DNA of 64,000 nt from Maricaulis sp047308265 (GCF_047308265.1 NZ_JBKQWY010000008.1:1-64000); one strand, 5' to 3'; counted from the stretch's first letter, positions 29,201 through 37,423 are shown. The notes: generated from the letters alone by a model not told the origin. Numbers and translations: made by a program.

Positions 29201-29614
29201 CCCGCCGTAGCGATCGATTACCTCCTGCTCAATGAGAGCGATTACGAGGAGAGCGGTGGCGGAAATGGCGTCGACCTGTTCGTTGATTCGCGCGAAAGCC
29301 AGATCCTGGCCGGTACAGGTGTCGTGACCTTCGGCGCGCATTACGGGGACAGCTCCAGCTGGTGGAGTCCGAATGTCCGCATCGGCTATCGCAACGAGAT
29401 CATTGCCGAGATCCCCGAAACCCAGGCCGGTTTCATCGGGTTTGATGAACGTTTCACCCTGCTGGGCTCCGAAGCGACCGGCAATGGCATTATCTTCGGT
29501 CTCGGCTTCAATGCCGGATCGGAATACTCCACTTTTGCCCTCGCCTATGATGCCGATCTGCGGGACGACTATATCCGCCACACGGCGCGGCTGGTTATTC
29601 GCCTGGTCTTCTGA
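26234..29614 (+). CDS. Autotransporter (type Va secreted outer-membrane protein)
   Basis: A 1126-aa protein with a signal peptide (RRRFMFASALVSLTVAVPA, cleaved after AFA), a long passenger (about 25-800) of short repeated strands rich in Gly, Asp, Asn and Thr typical of a beta-solenoid (GDVT, NGDI, ENRGTL-type turns), and a C-terminal beta-barrel (about 845-1126) that starts LWIQEFGFYADLG and ends in the terminal Phe preceded by alternating hydrophobics. The passenger has two near-copies of an acidic DDPDTE-x-DES insert (about residues 328 and 546). No protease or RGD motif is visible. AGGAG is five bases before the ATG. Function of the passenger (adhesion, surface layer) cannot be told. Confidence 0.9.
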   Translation: MRRRFMFASALVSLTVAVPAAFADEEVTDTRETPIATSTAASGSADNIVITSTGRVTLTSAQTAVTLDSDNDVTVDGDVTVTSDEDGGVGVHVVAGNTGTLTINGDIVVESESSPEDEGEDTDTGFADLDGPSAIGGQRVGVLVDGDGAFVGDVILNSSGSLTVRGNDSAALRTLSMIDGNIILDGRTNIVGDNSTGIEIRGDVTGEFSLTGSVGAVGENSVGVHLAGDISGGAYFNGAVAVTGYQFNGRPTNADFLASLDEDDVFQSGSAVLIEASITNGVLFDGPDEANSLTSTNSIAIRGAAPAVHLRAGDANVVIGEAIQPGVEDDPDTEDDESVDPLPLGFSLVNRGPISARGELNDVSATALAIEGGTDADDMALTTELTHGFLNTNTISATAYSDTSAMLATAVRIGNGGILPVFENRGTLAATSITVAESDNFGDAYALIIENGAVFDRLVNDGIISATGQAGGSGFAVVDRSGTLTEVTNSGTIQALHSEPSAFFDDDGNVVTPEDVDHQTVAIDLSANTTGTTIRQYWEQDIVEDDPDTEVDESLNAVRVTDEVIRINGDILLGSGDDTFRLEAGTVSGALAFGDGADTLVLDGRAVYDEIQRLIDEELIDPIEGDELYLELPQYAGRLTDTDGNLRIEMDFAQLTLEEGGALNIDSARFGDGALLIFEVDAEQGMARSINASGDITFEEGSRISVALSNLIGNNGDFTLVSAEGELTVDADLVTLNDTTSPYLYNAVIGYAPDDQDTLVLSLARKSSGELGMSTNQAAAYDAAFATWQSNADLGAAIAGLTTESDFFGAYDQLLPDHSGNAVRFLMAANDIATGALASRLDAARLSPQDSGGLWIQEFGFYADLGQADQGPDFRGRGLGFAAGYDQPVGPFYAAGVNILVSAADIEEIDGFDVPLSGISGQVGVYAGAEFSGWNLDLHGAAGLDWFEHERRIVIGAYEVSPTADWTGYHINGAARFGRDFTFGNYYILPAVAIDYLLLNESDYEESGGGNGVDLFVDSRESQILAGTGVVTFGAHYGDSSSWWSPNVRIGYRNEIIAEIPETQAGFIGFDERFTLLGSEATGNGIIFGLGFNAGSEYSTFALAYDADLRDDYIRHTARLVIRLVF

Positions 29615-29645
29615 TCCGGCAAGGATTGTTTAACCCAATCAGGAC

Positions 29646-29679
29646 AAGGCTCGGCGGTATGAAACGGTCGAGCCTTTTT
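29646..29679 (+). terminator. Terminator-like hairpin overlapping the start of the SLT gene
   Basis: aaggctcg (29646-29653) pairs with cgagcctt (29669-29676), followed by T residues, 31 bp past the autotransporter stop: the expected place for its terminator. The loop contains the ATG (29659-29661) of the next gene, so the structure could both end upstream transcription and hide the start codon. Confidence 0.7.
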
Positions 29680-30267
29680 CTTGTTCTGGGCCTGGTGGCA
29701 GGTCTTGCCGGTTGTGGTCATCCACCCCCGCCGGAACAGACGTATGACGCCTGCGAGATCCTTGAGGATAATCGCTCCTGGTGGCGGGCCCTGCAACGCA
29801 CGGAAGAACGCTGGGGCGTTCCAACAGGTGTGCAACTGGCAATCCTGAAACAGGAATCCAGCTTCAACGCCAATGCGAGACCGGCCCGAAATCGCCTGCT
29901 GGGCATTTTCCCGGGACGGCGCCCCTCCTCGGCTTATGGCTATGCCCAGGCCCTCGACTCGACGTGGGACTGGTATCGCCGCGACACAGGCCGCCGGGGC
30001 GCTGATCGGGATAATTTTCGCGATGCTGTCGATTTTATTGGCTGGTATGCCTCCAAAAGTCGACAATTGTCCGGCATCGCGCCGCATGACGCCCGTAATC
30101 TCTACCTCTCCTATCACGAGGGTCACACCGGGTATAATCAGCGCACCTACCAGTCCAAGGGCTGGCTCATGACCGTTGCTGACCGGGTCGCAGGTGATGC
30201 CGCGCGCTATAATGCCCAGATCGACAGCTGCCAGCGACGACTCGGTCGACGTTTTCTACTGTTTTGA
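29659..30267 (+). CDS. Lytic transglycosylase-like (SLT) lipoprotein
   Basis: A 202-aa protein with a lipoprotein signal peptide (LVAGLAGC, lipidated cysteine C19) and a compact SLT/lysozyme-like domain. The likely catalytic Glu is E66 in AILKQESSFN, followed by SSAYGYAQALDSTW, which corresponds to the SLT GLMQ/YGYAQ segment, and NLYLSYHEGHTGY near the end. It would cleave peptidoglycan from the periplasmic face of a membrane. The ATG lies in the loop of a terminator-like hairpin, and the only nearby purine-rich sequence is CGGCGG, so translation may be low or structured. parE follows 39 bp later. Confidence 0.88.
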   Translation: MKRSSLFLVLGLVAGLAGCGHPPPPEQTYDACEILEDNRSWWRALQRTEERWGVPTGVQLAILKQESSFNANARPARNRLLGIFPGRRPSSAYGYAQALDSTWDWYRRDTGRRGADRDNFRDAVDFIGWYASKSRQLSGIAPHDARNLYLSYHEGHTGYNQRTYQSKGWLMTVADRVAGDAARYNAQIDSCQRRLGRRFLLF

Positions 30268-30306
30268 TCGGTCCCCTTTTTTACGCGACTCGGGCAAATT
30301 GCGCCT

Positions 30307-32457
30307 ATGAGCTCTCAATCTGATCTGTTTGGCGCACCCAGCGCCCCTGAGTCCAAGCCCGACACACATGGTGCGCCCGCCACAGCGTCGACCGCGTCTG
30401 CAGCGCCATCCACAGCGACGTCAGGCTCGGCCGAGGCGCCGTCGGCCCCCGCCCAGCCGCCCGCCCCTGCAGCGCCTCTGGCGACGGAGGGCATGACGGA
30501 GGACGCGGCCAAAACCGGTTACTCCGCGGCCCAGATTGAAGTTCTCGAAGGTCTTGAAGCCGTTCGCCGCCGCCCGGGCATGTATATCGGCGGAACCGAT
30601 GAGCGCGCCTTCCACCACCTGTTTGCAGAAATCCTCGACAACTCAATGGACGAAGCCGTGGCCGGTCATGCGGACCGGATCGACGTGTCCATTGATGCGG
30701 AGGGTTTCATCACCGTGGTCGATAATGGTCGCGGTATCCCGGTCGATCCGCACCCGAAATTTCCGGGCAAGTCCGCGCTCGAAATCGTGCTGACCGTCCT
30801 GCACGCGGGCGGTAAATTCTCTGACAAGGCCTACAAGACCTCGGGGGGGCTGCACGGCGTGGGTATTTCTGTCGTGAACGCCCTGACAGACCTGCTTGAA
30901 GTCGAGGTGGCGCGCGAGAAAACGCTCTGGCGCCAGACCTATTCTCGCGGCTTGCCGACCAGTGCGCTGATAAAGGTTGGCGGTGCTCCCAATCGACGGG
31001 GCACGTCTATCCGGTTCCGACCCGATCCTGAGATTTTTGGCGACAAGGCCCGCATCAAACCAGCGCGCATCTACGCCATGTCGCGGGCCAAGGCCTATCT
31101 GCGCCGGGGTGTCAAAATCAACTGGAGCTGTGATCCCGCCCTCGTTGAAGGGCTGGACATTCCAGCCGAGGCCGAGCTGTGCTTTCCGGGAGGTCTGGCC
31201 GACCGCCTTGCCGAGATGGTCGAGAAACGCTCCTTGATCACCGCCGAGAGTTTCACCGGTCGGGTCGAACGCGAAGATGGGACCGGCGGTGTGGAATGGG
31301 CCATCGCCTGGTCGGCCAATGGGTTTGGCGGCGAGGCGGACGGATTCTGCCAGTCTTACTGCAACACGGTTCCCACCCCCCAAGGCGGATCGCATGAACA
31401 GGGATTGCGCGGAGCGCTGACCAAGGCCCTCAAGGCCCATGCCGAACATGTCAATGCCAAGAAGGCCGCGCTGATCACTGCAGAGGATGTCCTGGGTGGT
31501 GCCGGAGCCCTGTTATCGGTTTTCATCGGCGATCCGGAATTCCAGGGCCAGACGAAGGAAAGACTGGCCACACCGGAAGCGGCACGTCTGGTGGAAAACG
31601 CCATTCGTGACCAGTTCGATCACTGGCTGGCGGGTTCGCCCAAGGAAGCCGGCAAGCTGATTGAATGGGTGATTGAGCGTGCCGAGGACCGGCTGCGTCG
31701 ACGCAAGGAAAAATCCGTCAAACGTCAAACAGCGTCGCGTCGCCTGCGTCTTCCGGGCAAGCTGGCCGATTGTTCCCGCGCCGATGCGGATGGGACCGAG
31801 ATCTTTATCGTTGAGGGTGATTCAGCCGGCGGCTCGGCCAAACAGGCGCGCAATCGCGAAACCCAGGCGATCCTTCCCCTGCGCGGCAAGATCTTGAACG
31901 TGGCCTCCGCAGCGAGCGATAAGATTGCCGCCAATCAGGAGATCAATGACCTTCTGCAAGCGCTGGGTTGCCTCACCGGCTCGCGCTTCCGTCTGGAAGA
32001 CCTGCGCTATGAGCGCATCGTCATCATGACCGACGCCGATGTCGACGGCGCTCACATTGCGGCCTTGTTGATCACCTTCTTCTATCGCTCCATGCCGGAG
32101 ATGATCCATGAGGGGCGTCTCTACATGGCGCAACCGCCCCTCTTCCGGCTGACACAAGGCTCGACCACGCTGTATGCCCGCGACGAAGCCCATCGTGACC
32201 AGATCCTGGCAGAGGCTTTCAAGGGTAATGCCAAGGTGGATATCGGGCGCTTCAAGGGTCTTGGTGAGATGACCCCGTCGCAGCTCAAATCCACCACCAT
32301 GGATCCTGACCGGCGCACCCTGGCCCGCATCAAGATTGATCCAGACCACGTGCCGACGCTGAACGATCTGGTCGAGACCCTGATGGGCAAGAAGCCTGAA
32401 CTGCGCTTTGCCTTCATTCAGGAACATGCACCTGAAATATCCGGCCTCGACATCTAG
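30307..32457 (+). CDS. parE: DNA topoisomerase IV subunit B
   Basis: ATPase subunit that works with ParC to decatenate daughter chromosomes. The 716-aa protein has the GHKL ATPase domain (EILDNSMDEA, DNGRGIPVD, GGLHGVGISVVNAL), the transducer domain, the TOPRIM domain (EGDSAGGSA, and DADVDGAHI) and the C-terminal end of the B subunit (FKGLGEM). The first 70 residues are an Ala/Pro/Ser low-complexity extension headed by QSDLFG at residues 4-9, resembling a beta-clamp-binding pentapeptide. A GyrB assignment is less likely because of that short N-terminal layout and the sequence of the TOPRIM region. It follows the SLT gene by 39 bp. Confidence 0.93.
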   Translation: MSSQSDLFGAPSAPESKPDTHGAPATASTASAAPSTATSGSAEAPSAPAQPPAPAAPLATEGMTEDAAKTGYSAAQIEVLEGLEAVRRRPGMYIGGTDERAFHHLFAEILDNSMDEAVAGHADRIDVSIDAEGFITVVDNGRGIPVDPHPKFPGKSALEIVLTVLHAGGKFSDKAYKTSGGLHGVGISVVNALTDLLEVEVAREKTLWRQTYSRGLPTSALIKVGGAPNRRGTSIRFRPDPEIFGDKARIKPARIYAMSRAKAYLRRGVKINWSCDPALVEGLDIPAEAELCFPGGLADRLAEMVEKRSLITAESFTGRVEREDGTGGVEWAIAWSANGFGGEADGFCQSYCNTVPTPQGGSHEQGLRGALTKALKAHAEHVNAKKAALITAEDVLGGAGALLSVFIGDPEFQGQTKERLATPEAARLVENAIRDQFDHWLAGSPKEAGKLIEWVIERAEDRLRRRKEKSVKRQTASRRLRLPGKLADCSRADADGTEIFIVEGDSAGGSAKQARNRETQAILPLRGKILNVASAASDKIAANQEINDLLQALGCLTGSRFRLEDLRYERIVIMTDADVDGAHIAALLITFFYRSMPEMIHEGRLYMAQPPLFRLTQGSTTLYARDEAHRDQILAEAFKGNAKVDIGRFKGLGEMTPSQLKSTTMDPDRRTLARIKIDPDHVPTLNDLVETLMGKKPELRFAFIQEHAPEISGLDI

Positions 32458-32519
32458 AACGCTGCATCCAAAGATCCAGCCGCATGCATCTGACCTCCAT
32501 CAGTATAGGAGGTTACACG

Positions 32520-33089
32520 ATGTTGAGTCTGATCTGCGCCACCCTTGTGGGACATCTCACACCTGAGCCGCAGCCTGAATTTCTGGTCCGCAACGGTGAT
32601 CAGCTCGTCTCGACCCATGCCGTCGAGCTCCGCCTTGACGCCCCCGGCCTGCGTCTTGTTTCGCCGGCTCACCGCTCGGCACGGTTTAATAATGTGCCGT
32701 TCGACATCTCCCTCTCCGCCTTCCTGGGGGAAGAATCTGCGATCATGGTGCACGCCGAACAGGTGGCCGATGGCTCCGGAGCCGCCAATTACAGTCGCTT
32801 CCCCGAAACAGACTGGCCGATCAACGGGTTTCGCGACCGCCCGCCCCAATGCCTCATGGTCACCGAAGATATCGCTCGCAATGAACACGATATTGCCTGG
32901 CTGGCTGCTGCCGGGTTCGACCCGGTCGGCGCGGTGTGGATCGACCAGTATTTCATCACCGACCCTACCTACAATGATGAGGTCGTGATCAGTTTGATGA
33001 TCAAGGCCCGGACCTGTGACGGCGATGCACCGGATGTCTCCGACCTCAAATCACAGCTGAGTGTACGAATGCACCACAACTATCCCTGA
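32520..33089 (+). CDS. Hypothetical exported protein
   Basis: A 189-aa protein with a short hydrophobic N-terminus that may be a signal peptide. A very good ribosome binding site (AGGAGG, eight bases upstream) fixes the ATG at 32520; an earlier in-frame start at 32484 is not supported. The body has two cysteines (PPQCLMVTED and KARTCDGDAP) that could pair, and ends HHNYP. I recognise no domain. It lies between parE and the amidohydrolase pair. Confidence 0.65.
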   Translation: MLSLICATLVGHLTPEPQPEFLVRNGDQLVSTHAVELRLDAPGLRLVSPAHRSARFNNVPFDISLSAFLGEESAIMVHAEQVADGSGAANYSRFPETDWPINGFRDRPPQCLMVTEDIARNEHDIAWLAAAGFDPVGAVWIDQYFITDPTYNDEVVISLMIKARTCDGDAPDVSDLKSQLSVRMHHNYP

Positions 33090-33193
33090 TTGATTTTTTT
33101 GGAGCACACGGCCTTCGCCGGTTTGACGCCCGGGAAGGGATGCCCTTCTATGAGACGACATCCGATTCCGGATGGTTCTGGGAGGCGAAGCAA

Positions 33194-34618
33194 ATGACTA
33201 TTGAACTCTGGAGGCTGGCCGGAGCCGGTTCTCTTGCGCTGATCCTTGCGGGCTGTAGTGGCCCCACGGACACGGAAGCGGCCGAGAACGGCACGGAGGA
33301 CGGCATTGTTCGTCCCGACACCAATCCCTATCCATCGACCTATGCGCCGGCAGACAGTGGTGTTGTATTCATCACCAACGCCCACATCTATGACGGAATC
33401 GGCGGAGAGATCGTCAACGGATCCGTGCTCGTTGAAGCGGGTCGGATCGCTGCCATCGGCGATAATCTCGAAGCCCCGGCCAATGCCGAGATCATCGATG
33501 CGGACGGTCGTTTTGTCACGCCAGGCGTGATCGACATCCACTCGCATCTGGGCGTCTATCCTTCTCCGGGCGTCAATGCTCACTCCGACGGCAATGAGGC
33601 CACACAGCCGGTTACGGCCGAGGTCTGGGCCGAACACTCCGTCTGGCCCCATGATCCCGGCTTTGACGCGGCTCTGGCAGGCGGCGTGACAACCCTCCAC
33701 ATCCTACCCGGCTCGGCCAACCTGTTTGGCGGTCGCGGTGTCACCTTGCGCAATGTCTCTGCCCGCACGGTCCAGGGCATGAAATTTCCTGACGCGCCCT
33801 ACACCCTGAAAATGGCCTGCGGCGAAAACCCGTCGCGTGTGTATGGCAATCGCGGCCGTTCCCCGGCCACCGATATGGGCAATATGGCCGGCTATCGCGA
33901 CAGCTGGATCCGCGCCAGCCATTATCGCGATGACTGGAATGAATACTGGGACTCTGCGGAAGCCGGTGAGGATGCCTCCCCGCCCACACAGGACCTGGAA
34001 CTAGACACGCTGATGGGTGTGCTGGAGGGCGATATTCTGGTCCAGATGCATTGCTATCGCGGCGATCAGATGGCTCAGGTCATCGATATGTCCGAAGAGT
34101 TTGGCTACCAGGTCACGACGTTTCACCACGCGGTCGAAGCCTACAAGATCTCCGACCTTCTCGCAGAGAATGATATTTGCGCTGCGGTCTGGGCAGATTG
34201 GGGCGGCTTCAAAATGGAAGCCTATGACTCCATTCGTGAAAACCTGGCATTCACGCATGCTGCGGGTGCCTGTGCCATGATCCATTCGGACAGTGACCTG
34301 GGCATTCAGCGTCTCAATCAGGAAATCGCCAAGGCCCTGGCGGACGGACGTGCGGCCGGTCTGGACATTTCCGAAGCGGAAGCCTGGGCCTGGTTATCAT
34401 CTAATCCGGCCAAAGCTCTGGGCATTGCCGAGGAGACTGGATCACTGGAAGTCGGCAAACGGGCCGATCTGGTGATGTGGTCCGGCAATCCCTACTCCAC
34501 CTATACCCGTGCTGACGCCGTCTGGATCGATGGTGTGATGAGTTTTGACCGTTTTGACGAAAACCTTCAGCCCGTCCGCGACTTCATGATCGGTCAACCC
34601 GGTGAGGGAGAGGAATAA
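33194..34618 (+). CDS. Amidohydrolase-family lipoprotein
   Basis: A 474-aa protein with a lipoprotein signal (ALILAGC) followed by the composite beta-sandwich and TIM barrel of imidazolonepropionase-like amidohydrolases. Metal-binding HSH is in VIDIHSHLGVY (about residue 115), and later histidines (MHCYRGDQ, TFHHAVEAYK) and the Asp in MIHSDSD complete a plausible metal site. The C-terminal NPAKALGIAEETGSLEVGKRADLVMWSGNPY is the family's closing motif. GGGAGG lies eight bases before the ATG. Substrate unknown; the lipid anchor places it at the envelope. Its stop overlaps the start of the next, related gene by one base (TAATG). Confidence 0.9.
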   Translation: MTIELWRLAGAGSLALILAGCSGPTDTEAAENGTEDGIVRPDTNPYPSTYAPADSGVVFITNAHIYDGIGGEIVNGSVLVEAGRIAAIGDNLEAPANAEIIDADGRFVTPGVIDIHSHLGVYPSPGVNAHSDGNEATQPVTAEVWAEHSVWPHDPGFDAALAGGVTTLHILPGSANLFGGRGVTLRNVSARTVQGMKFPDAPYTLKMACGENPSRVYGNRGRSPATDMGNMAGYRDSWIRASHYRDDWNEYWDSAEAGEDASPPTQDLELDTLMGVLEGDILVQMHCYRGDQMAQVIDMSEEFGYQVTTFHHAVEAYKISDLLAENDICAAVWADWGGFKMEAYDSIRENLAFTHAAGACAMIHSDSDLGIQRLNQEIAKALADGRAAGLDISEAEAWAWLSSNPAKALGIAEETGSLEVGKRADLVMWSGNPYSTYTRADAVWIDGVMSFDRFDENLQPVRDFMIGQPGEGEE

Positions 34619-35886
34619 TGAAACATCTCTTGAGTGCTCTGGCGCTAGGCGCCTGTCTCAGCCTGCCTGCTGCAGCCCAGACCCTCGCCATCACCAATGG
34701 ACGAGTGGTCACCAATGCCGGGCCCCAGCTGGAAAACGCGACTGTATTGATCACGAATGGCGATATTGTCGCCGTCGGGGCCAATCTATCCATTCCTGAA
34801 AACGCTCGCATTATCGATGCCGAGGGCGGCTGGGTCACTCCGGGCCTGTTTGCCGGCTATTCCCAGCTGGGTCTCATCGAGGTGGCCCTTGAAGGGTCCA
34901 CAACCGACCAGAATGCGGGAGACTCCGATTTCTCCGTCTCGCTGGACGTTTCGGACGGGTTCAACCCGGCGGGGAGCCATGTTCCAACCACGCGGATGGA
35001 AGGTGTCACACGCGCGGCCCTCTTCCCGTCCACCGGTGAAACAATCTTCGGCGGAACGGGCGCCCTGATCGACACTGCCGGTGATGCCGATTCCCTGTTC
35101 CAGACGGAGAGTTTTGTCTTCGCCGACGTCTCCCAGTCTGGCGCCAGCACGGCAGGTGGATCACGTCCGGCAGCCTGGCGTTATCTGGAAGCGGCCTTTG
35201 AGGACGCACGGGGCTATCCGCTGCGGTTCGCGACCCATCCGGAAGGTCTGGTCCTCAACCGCATGGATGCCGGTGCCCTCGCCCCGGTTGTTCGTGGCAA
35301 TCGCATGCTGGTGCTCGAAGTGGACCGTGAAGCCGATCTGCGCCGCGCCATCCGGTTTGCACGCGAGAATGCGCCACTCCAGCTGGTCATTCTCGGAGGT
35401 GCGGAAGCCTGGAAAGTGGCCGACGAGCTGGCAGCGGCCAATATCCCGGTCCTCATCGACCCACAACGCAACCTGCCTGGCTCCTTTGACGGCTTGGCCT
35501 CCACGCTCGCCAATGCCCGGCGCCTCCACGCCGCTGGTGTAAGCCTTGCCTACACCACTCGGACAGATGACGGGTATTTCAACGTCCGTCTCCTGCCGCA
35601 ACATGCCGGCAATGCCGTGGGGAATGGTGTGGACTGGGACAACGCCTTTCGCTCCATCACTCTTACCCCGGCCGAGATCTTCGGGGTCGGAGATCGCTAT
35701 GGCGCCCTGGCTCCGGGATATGCTGCCGATGTGGTCGTATGGAATGGCGACCCGCTGGAAGTAATGTCGGCTCCGGTACGTGTTCTGATTGACGGTGAAA
35801 TACAGGATATGAGCTCACGTCAGACGCGTCTGCGTGATCGTTACCAAAATATCACGGACGACACACCGATCGCTTACCGACGGTAA
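34618..35886 (+). CDS. Amidohydrolase-like protein lacking metal ligands
   Basis: A 422-aa exported protein (signal peptide about 1-19, ending PAAAQ) homologous in layout to its neighbour: NGRVVTNAGPQLENATVLITNGDIVAVG, GGWVTPGLFAGYSQLG, and the C-terminal APGYAADVVVWNGDPLE. Where active relatives have HxH after the first barrel strand, this one has AGYSQ, and I find no replacing histidine cluster, so it is probably inactive as a metallohydrolase. Translational coupling by TAATG with the upstream gene suggests the two products form a complex or act on one substrate. Confidence 0.87.
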   Translation: MKHLLSALALGACLSLPAAAQTLAITNGRVVTNAGPQLENATVLITNGDIVAVGANLSIPENARIIDAEGGWVTPGLFAGYSQLGLIEVALEGSTTDQNAGDSDFSVSLDVSDGFNPAGSHVPTTRMEGVTRAALFPSTGETIFGGTGALIDTAGDADSLFQTESFVFADVSQSGASTAGGSRPAAWRYLEAAFEDARGYPLRFATHPEGLVLNRMDAGALAPVVRGNRMLVLEVDREADLRRAIRFARENAPLQLVILGGAEAWKVADELAAANIPVLIDPQRNLPGSFDGLASTLANARRLHAAGVSLAYTTRTDDGYFNVRLLPQHAGNAVGNGVDWDNAFRSITLTPAEIFGVGDRYGALAPGYAADVVVWNGDPLEVMSAPVRVLIDGEIQDMSSRQTRLRDRYQNITDDTPIAYRR

Positions 35887-35909
35887 CTCACAGGTCGAAC
35901 ACGTTGACA

Positions 35910-35938
35910 GGGGCGGAAACACCCGTATTTTCCGCCCC
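35910..35938. promoter_or_regulatory. Perfect 10-bp hairpin with embedded promoter-like elements
   Basis: ggggcggaaa pairs exactly with tttccgcccc around a nine-base loop, between the amidohydrolase pair and the helicase gene. TTGACA at 35904-35909 and TATTTT at 35926-35931 (16-bp gap) read as a plus-strand promoter for the helicase. There is no separate T-tract, so a terminator role is weaker. Confidence 0.45.
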
Positions 35939-35992
35939 AACCGGCTACGCCCGTTGGCGTGGCCGTATTTTTGTTTCACAGGACCGCTGGGT

Positions 35993-37393
35993 TTGACGCA
36001 ACCACAAGAACGCACGACTTTCGATGATTTGGGCCTCGGCCCGAAACTCCTCGCTGCCATCAGCGAGGCGGGATATTCTGAGCCCACGCCCATCCAGGCC
36101 GGGGCCATTCCTCACGCTATCCAAGGCAAGGACGTGCTGGGCATCGCCCAGACCGGAACCGGCAAGACAGCGTCTTTCACTCTTCCTCTGATCGAACGTC
36201 TGTCGCGGGGCCGTGCCAAGGCCCGCATGCCGCGCTCACTGGTGATTGCGCCCACGCGCGAGCTCGCCGCGCAGGTCGCCGAGAATTTTGAGACCTATGC
36301 CAAGGGTCAGAAACTGACCATAGCACTCCTGATCGGCGGCGTTGCTTTTGGTCCGCAGGAAGAGATTCTCAACAAGGGTGCAGATGTTCTGATCGCTACC
36401 CCGGGCCGTCTGCTGGACCATTTTGAGCGTGGACGCCTGTTGTTGACCGGTGTTCAGGTTCTGGTGGTCGATGAAGCTGACCGTATGCTGGATATGGGCT
36501 TCATCCCGGATCTCGAGCGGATCTTCTCCATGACCCCGCCAACCAAGCAGACCTTGTTCTTCTCGGCGACCATGCCGAAGGAGATCAAATCGCTGGTTGA
36601 TCGTTTCCTCAATAACCCTGAACGGGTCGAAGTAGCTCGCCCGGCCACCACCAGCGCGAATATCGAGCAATTCCTTGTGCGTGTGGCCGATACCGCCGCC
36701 AAGAGCAAACGCGCTGCGCTGCGTGCCGCCATGCGTCGCGAGAATGTGCGTAACGGGATTATATTCTGCAATCGCAAGCGCGATGTCGACATTGTCGCCC
36801 GCTCTCTCCAGCGTCATGGCTTTTCGGCGGCCGCCATTCATGGCGATCTCGACCAGAGCCAGCGCATGGCGACGCTGAATGACTTCAAGGGTGGCGACCT
36901 CGCCTTTCTCGTCGCCAGCGATGTTGCCGCTCGCGGGCTGGACATCCCCAATGTGTCCCACGTCTTCAATTTTGATGTGCCGCACAATGCGGACGATTAT
37001 GTCCACCGCATCGGCCGCACCGGCCGCGCGGGGAATACGGGTGAAAGCGTCACTCTGGTCTGCAAGGATGACAACAAGCAATTGTCTGCCATTCTCAAGC
37101 TGACCAAGAAGGATATCCCCGATCTCGAACTGCCTGAGCTGGCTGCCGAGGCGACGTCTGACGCAGAGGCAGAGAGCAAGCCGAAATCCCGGCGCTCGTC
37201 CCGCTCAAGCCGCAAATCCTCCACACCGTCTGAAACGACGGCCAGTGAGGTCAAGGCTGAGCGCTCGGACACACCCAAGGCCGAAAACAGCGACAAGCGT
37301 TCACGTCGTCGTCGCGGGCGCGATGAGGACCGGGACGACAAGCCGGTCATCGGTTTTGGTGATTCCCCGCCCGCGTTCATCCTGCAGCAGTAA
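35993..37393 (+). CDS. DEAD-box ATP-dependent RNA helicase (RhlE-like)
   Basis: RNA-unwinding enzyme of the RhlE group, likely in ribosome assembly or RNA turnover. From TTG at 35993 the protein is 466 aa: Q-motif (FDDLGLGPKLLAAISEAGYSEPTPIQ region), Walker A AQTGTGKT, PTRELA, DEADRMLDMGF, SAT, and HRIGRTGR in the C-terminal RecA domain. The last 80 residues are a basic Ser/Lys/Arg tail of the kind that binds RNA. No ATG is near; AGGA lies about ten bases before the TTG. An earlier in-frame GTG at 35834 would overlap the upstream gene. Start is therefore uncertain. Confidence 0.92.
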   Translation: MTQPQERTTFDDLGLGPKLLAAISEAGYSEPTPIQAGAIPHAIQGKDVLGIAQTGTGKTASFTLPLIERLSRGRAKARMPRSLVIAPTRELAAQVAENFETYAKGQKLTIALLIGGVAFGPQEEILNKGADVLIATPGRLLDHFERGRLLLTGVQVLVVDEADRMLDMGFIPDLERIFSMTPPTKQTLFFSATMPKEIKSLVDRFLNNPERVEVARPATTSANIEQFLVRVADTAAKSKRAALRAAMRRENVRNGIIFCNRKRDVDIVARSLQRHGFSAAAIHGDLDQSQRMATLNDFKGGDLAFLVASDVAARGLDIPNVSHVFNFDVPHNADDYVHRIGRTGRAGNTGESVTLVCKDDNKQLSAILKLTKKDIPDLELPELAAEATSDAEAESKPKSRRSSRSSRKSSTPSETTASEVKAERSDTPKAENSDKRSRRRRGRDEDRDDKPVIGFGDSPPAFILQQ

Positions 37394-37399
37394 CCACAG

Positions 37400-37423
37400 C
37401 GACAGGCTCACAGCCTGTCGTTT
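37400..37423 (+). terminator. Hairpin after the helicase gene
   Basis: Nine-bp stem cgacaggct/agcctgtcg with a CAC loop followed by TTT, seven bases after the helicase stop. The T-tract is short, so termination may be partial. Confidence 0.65.
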
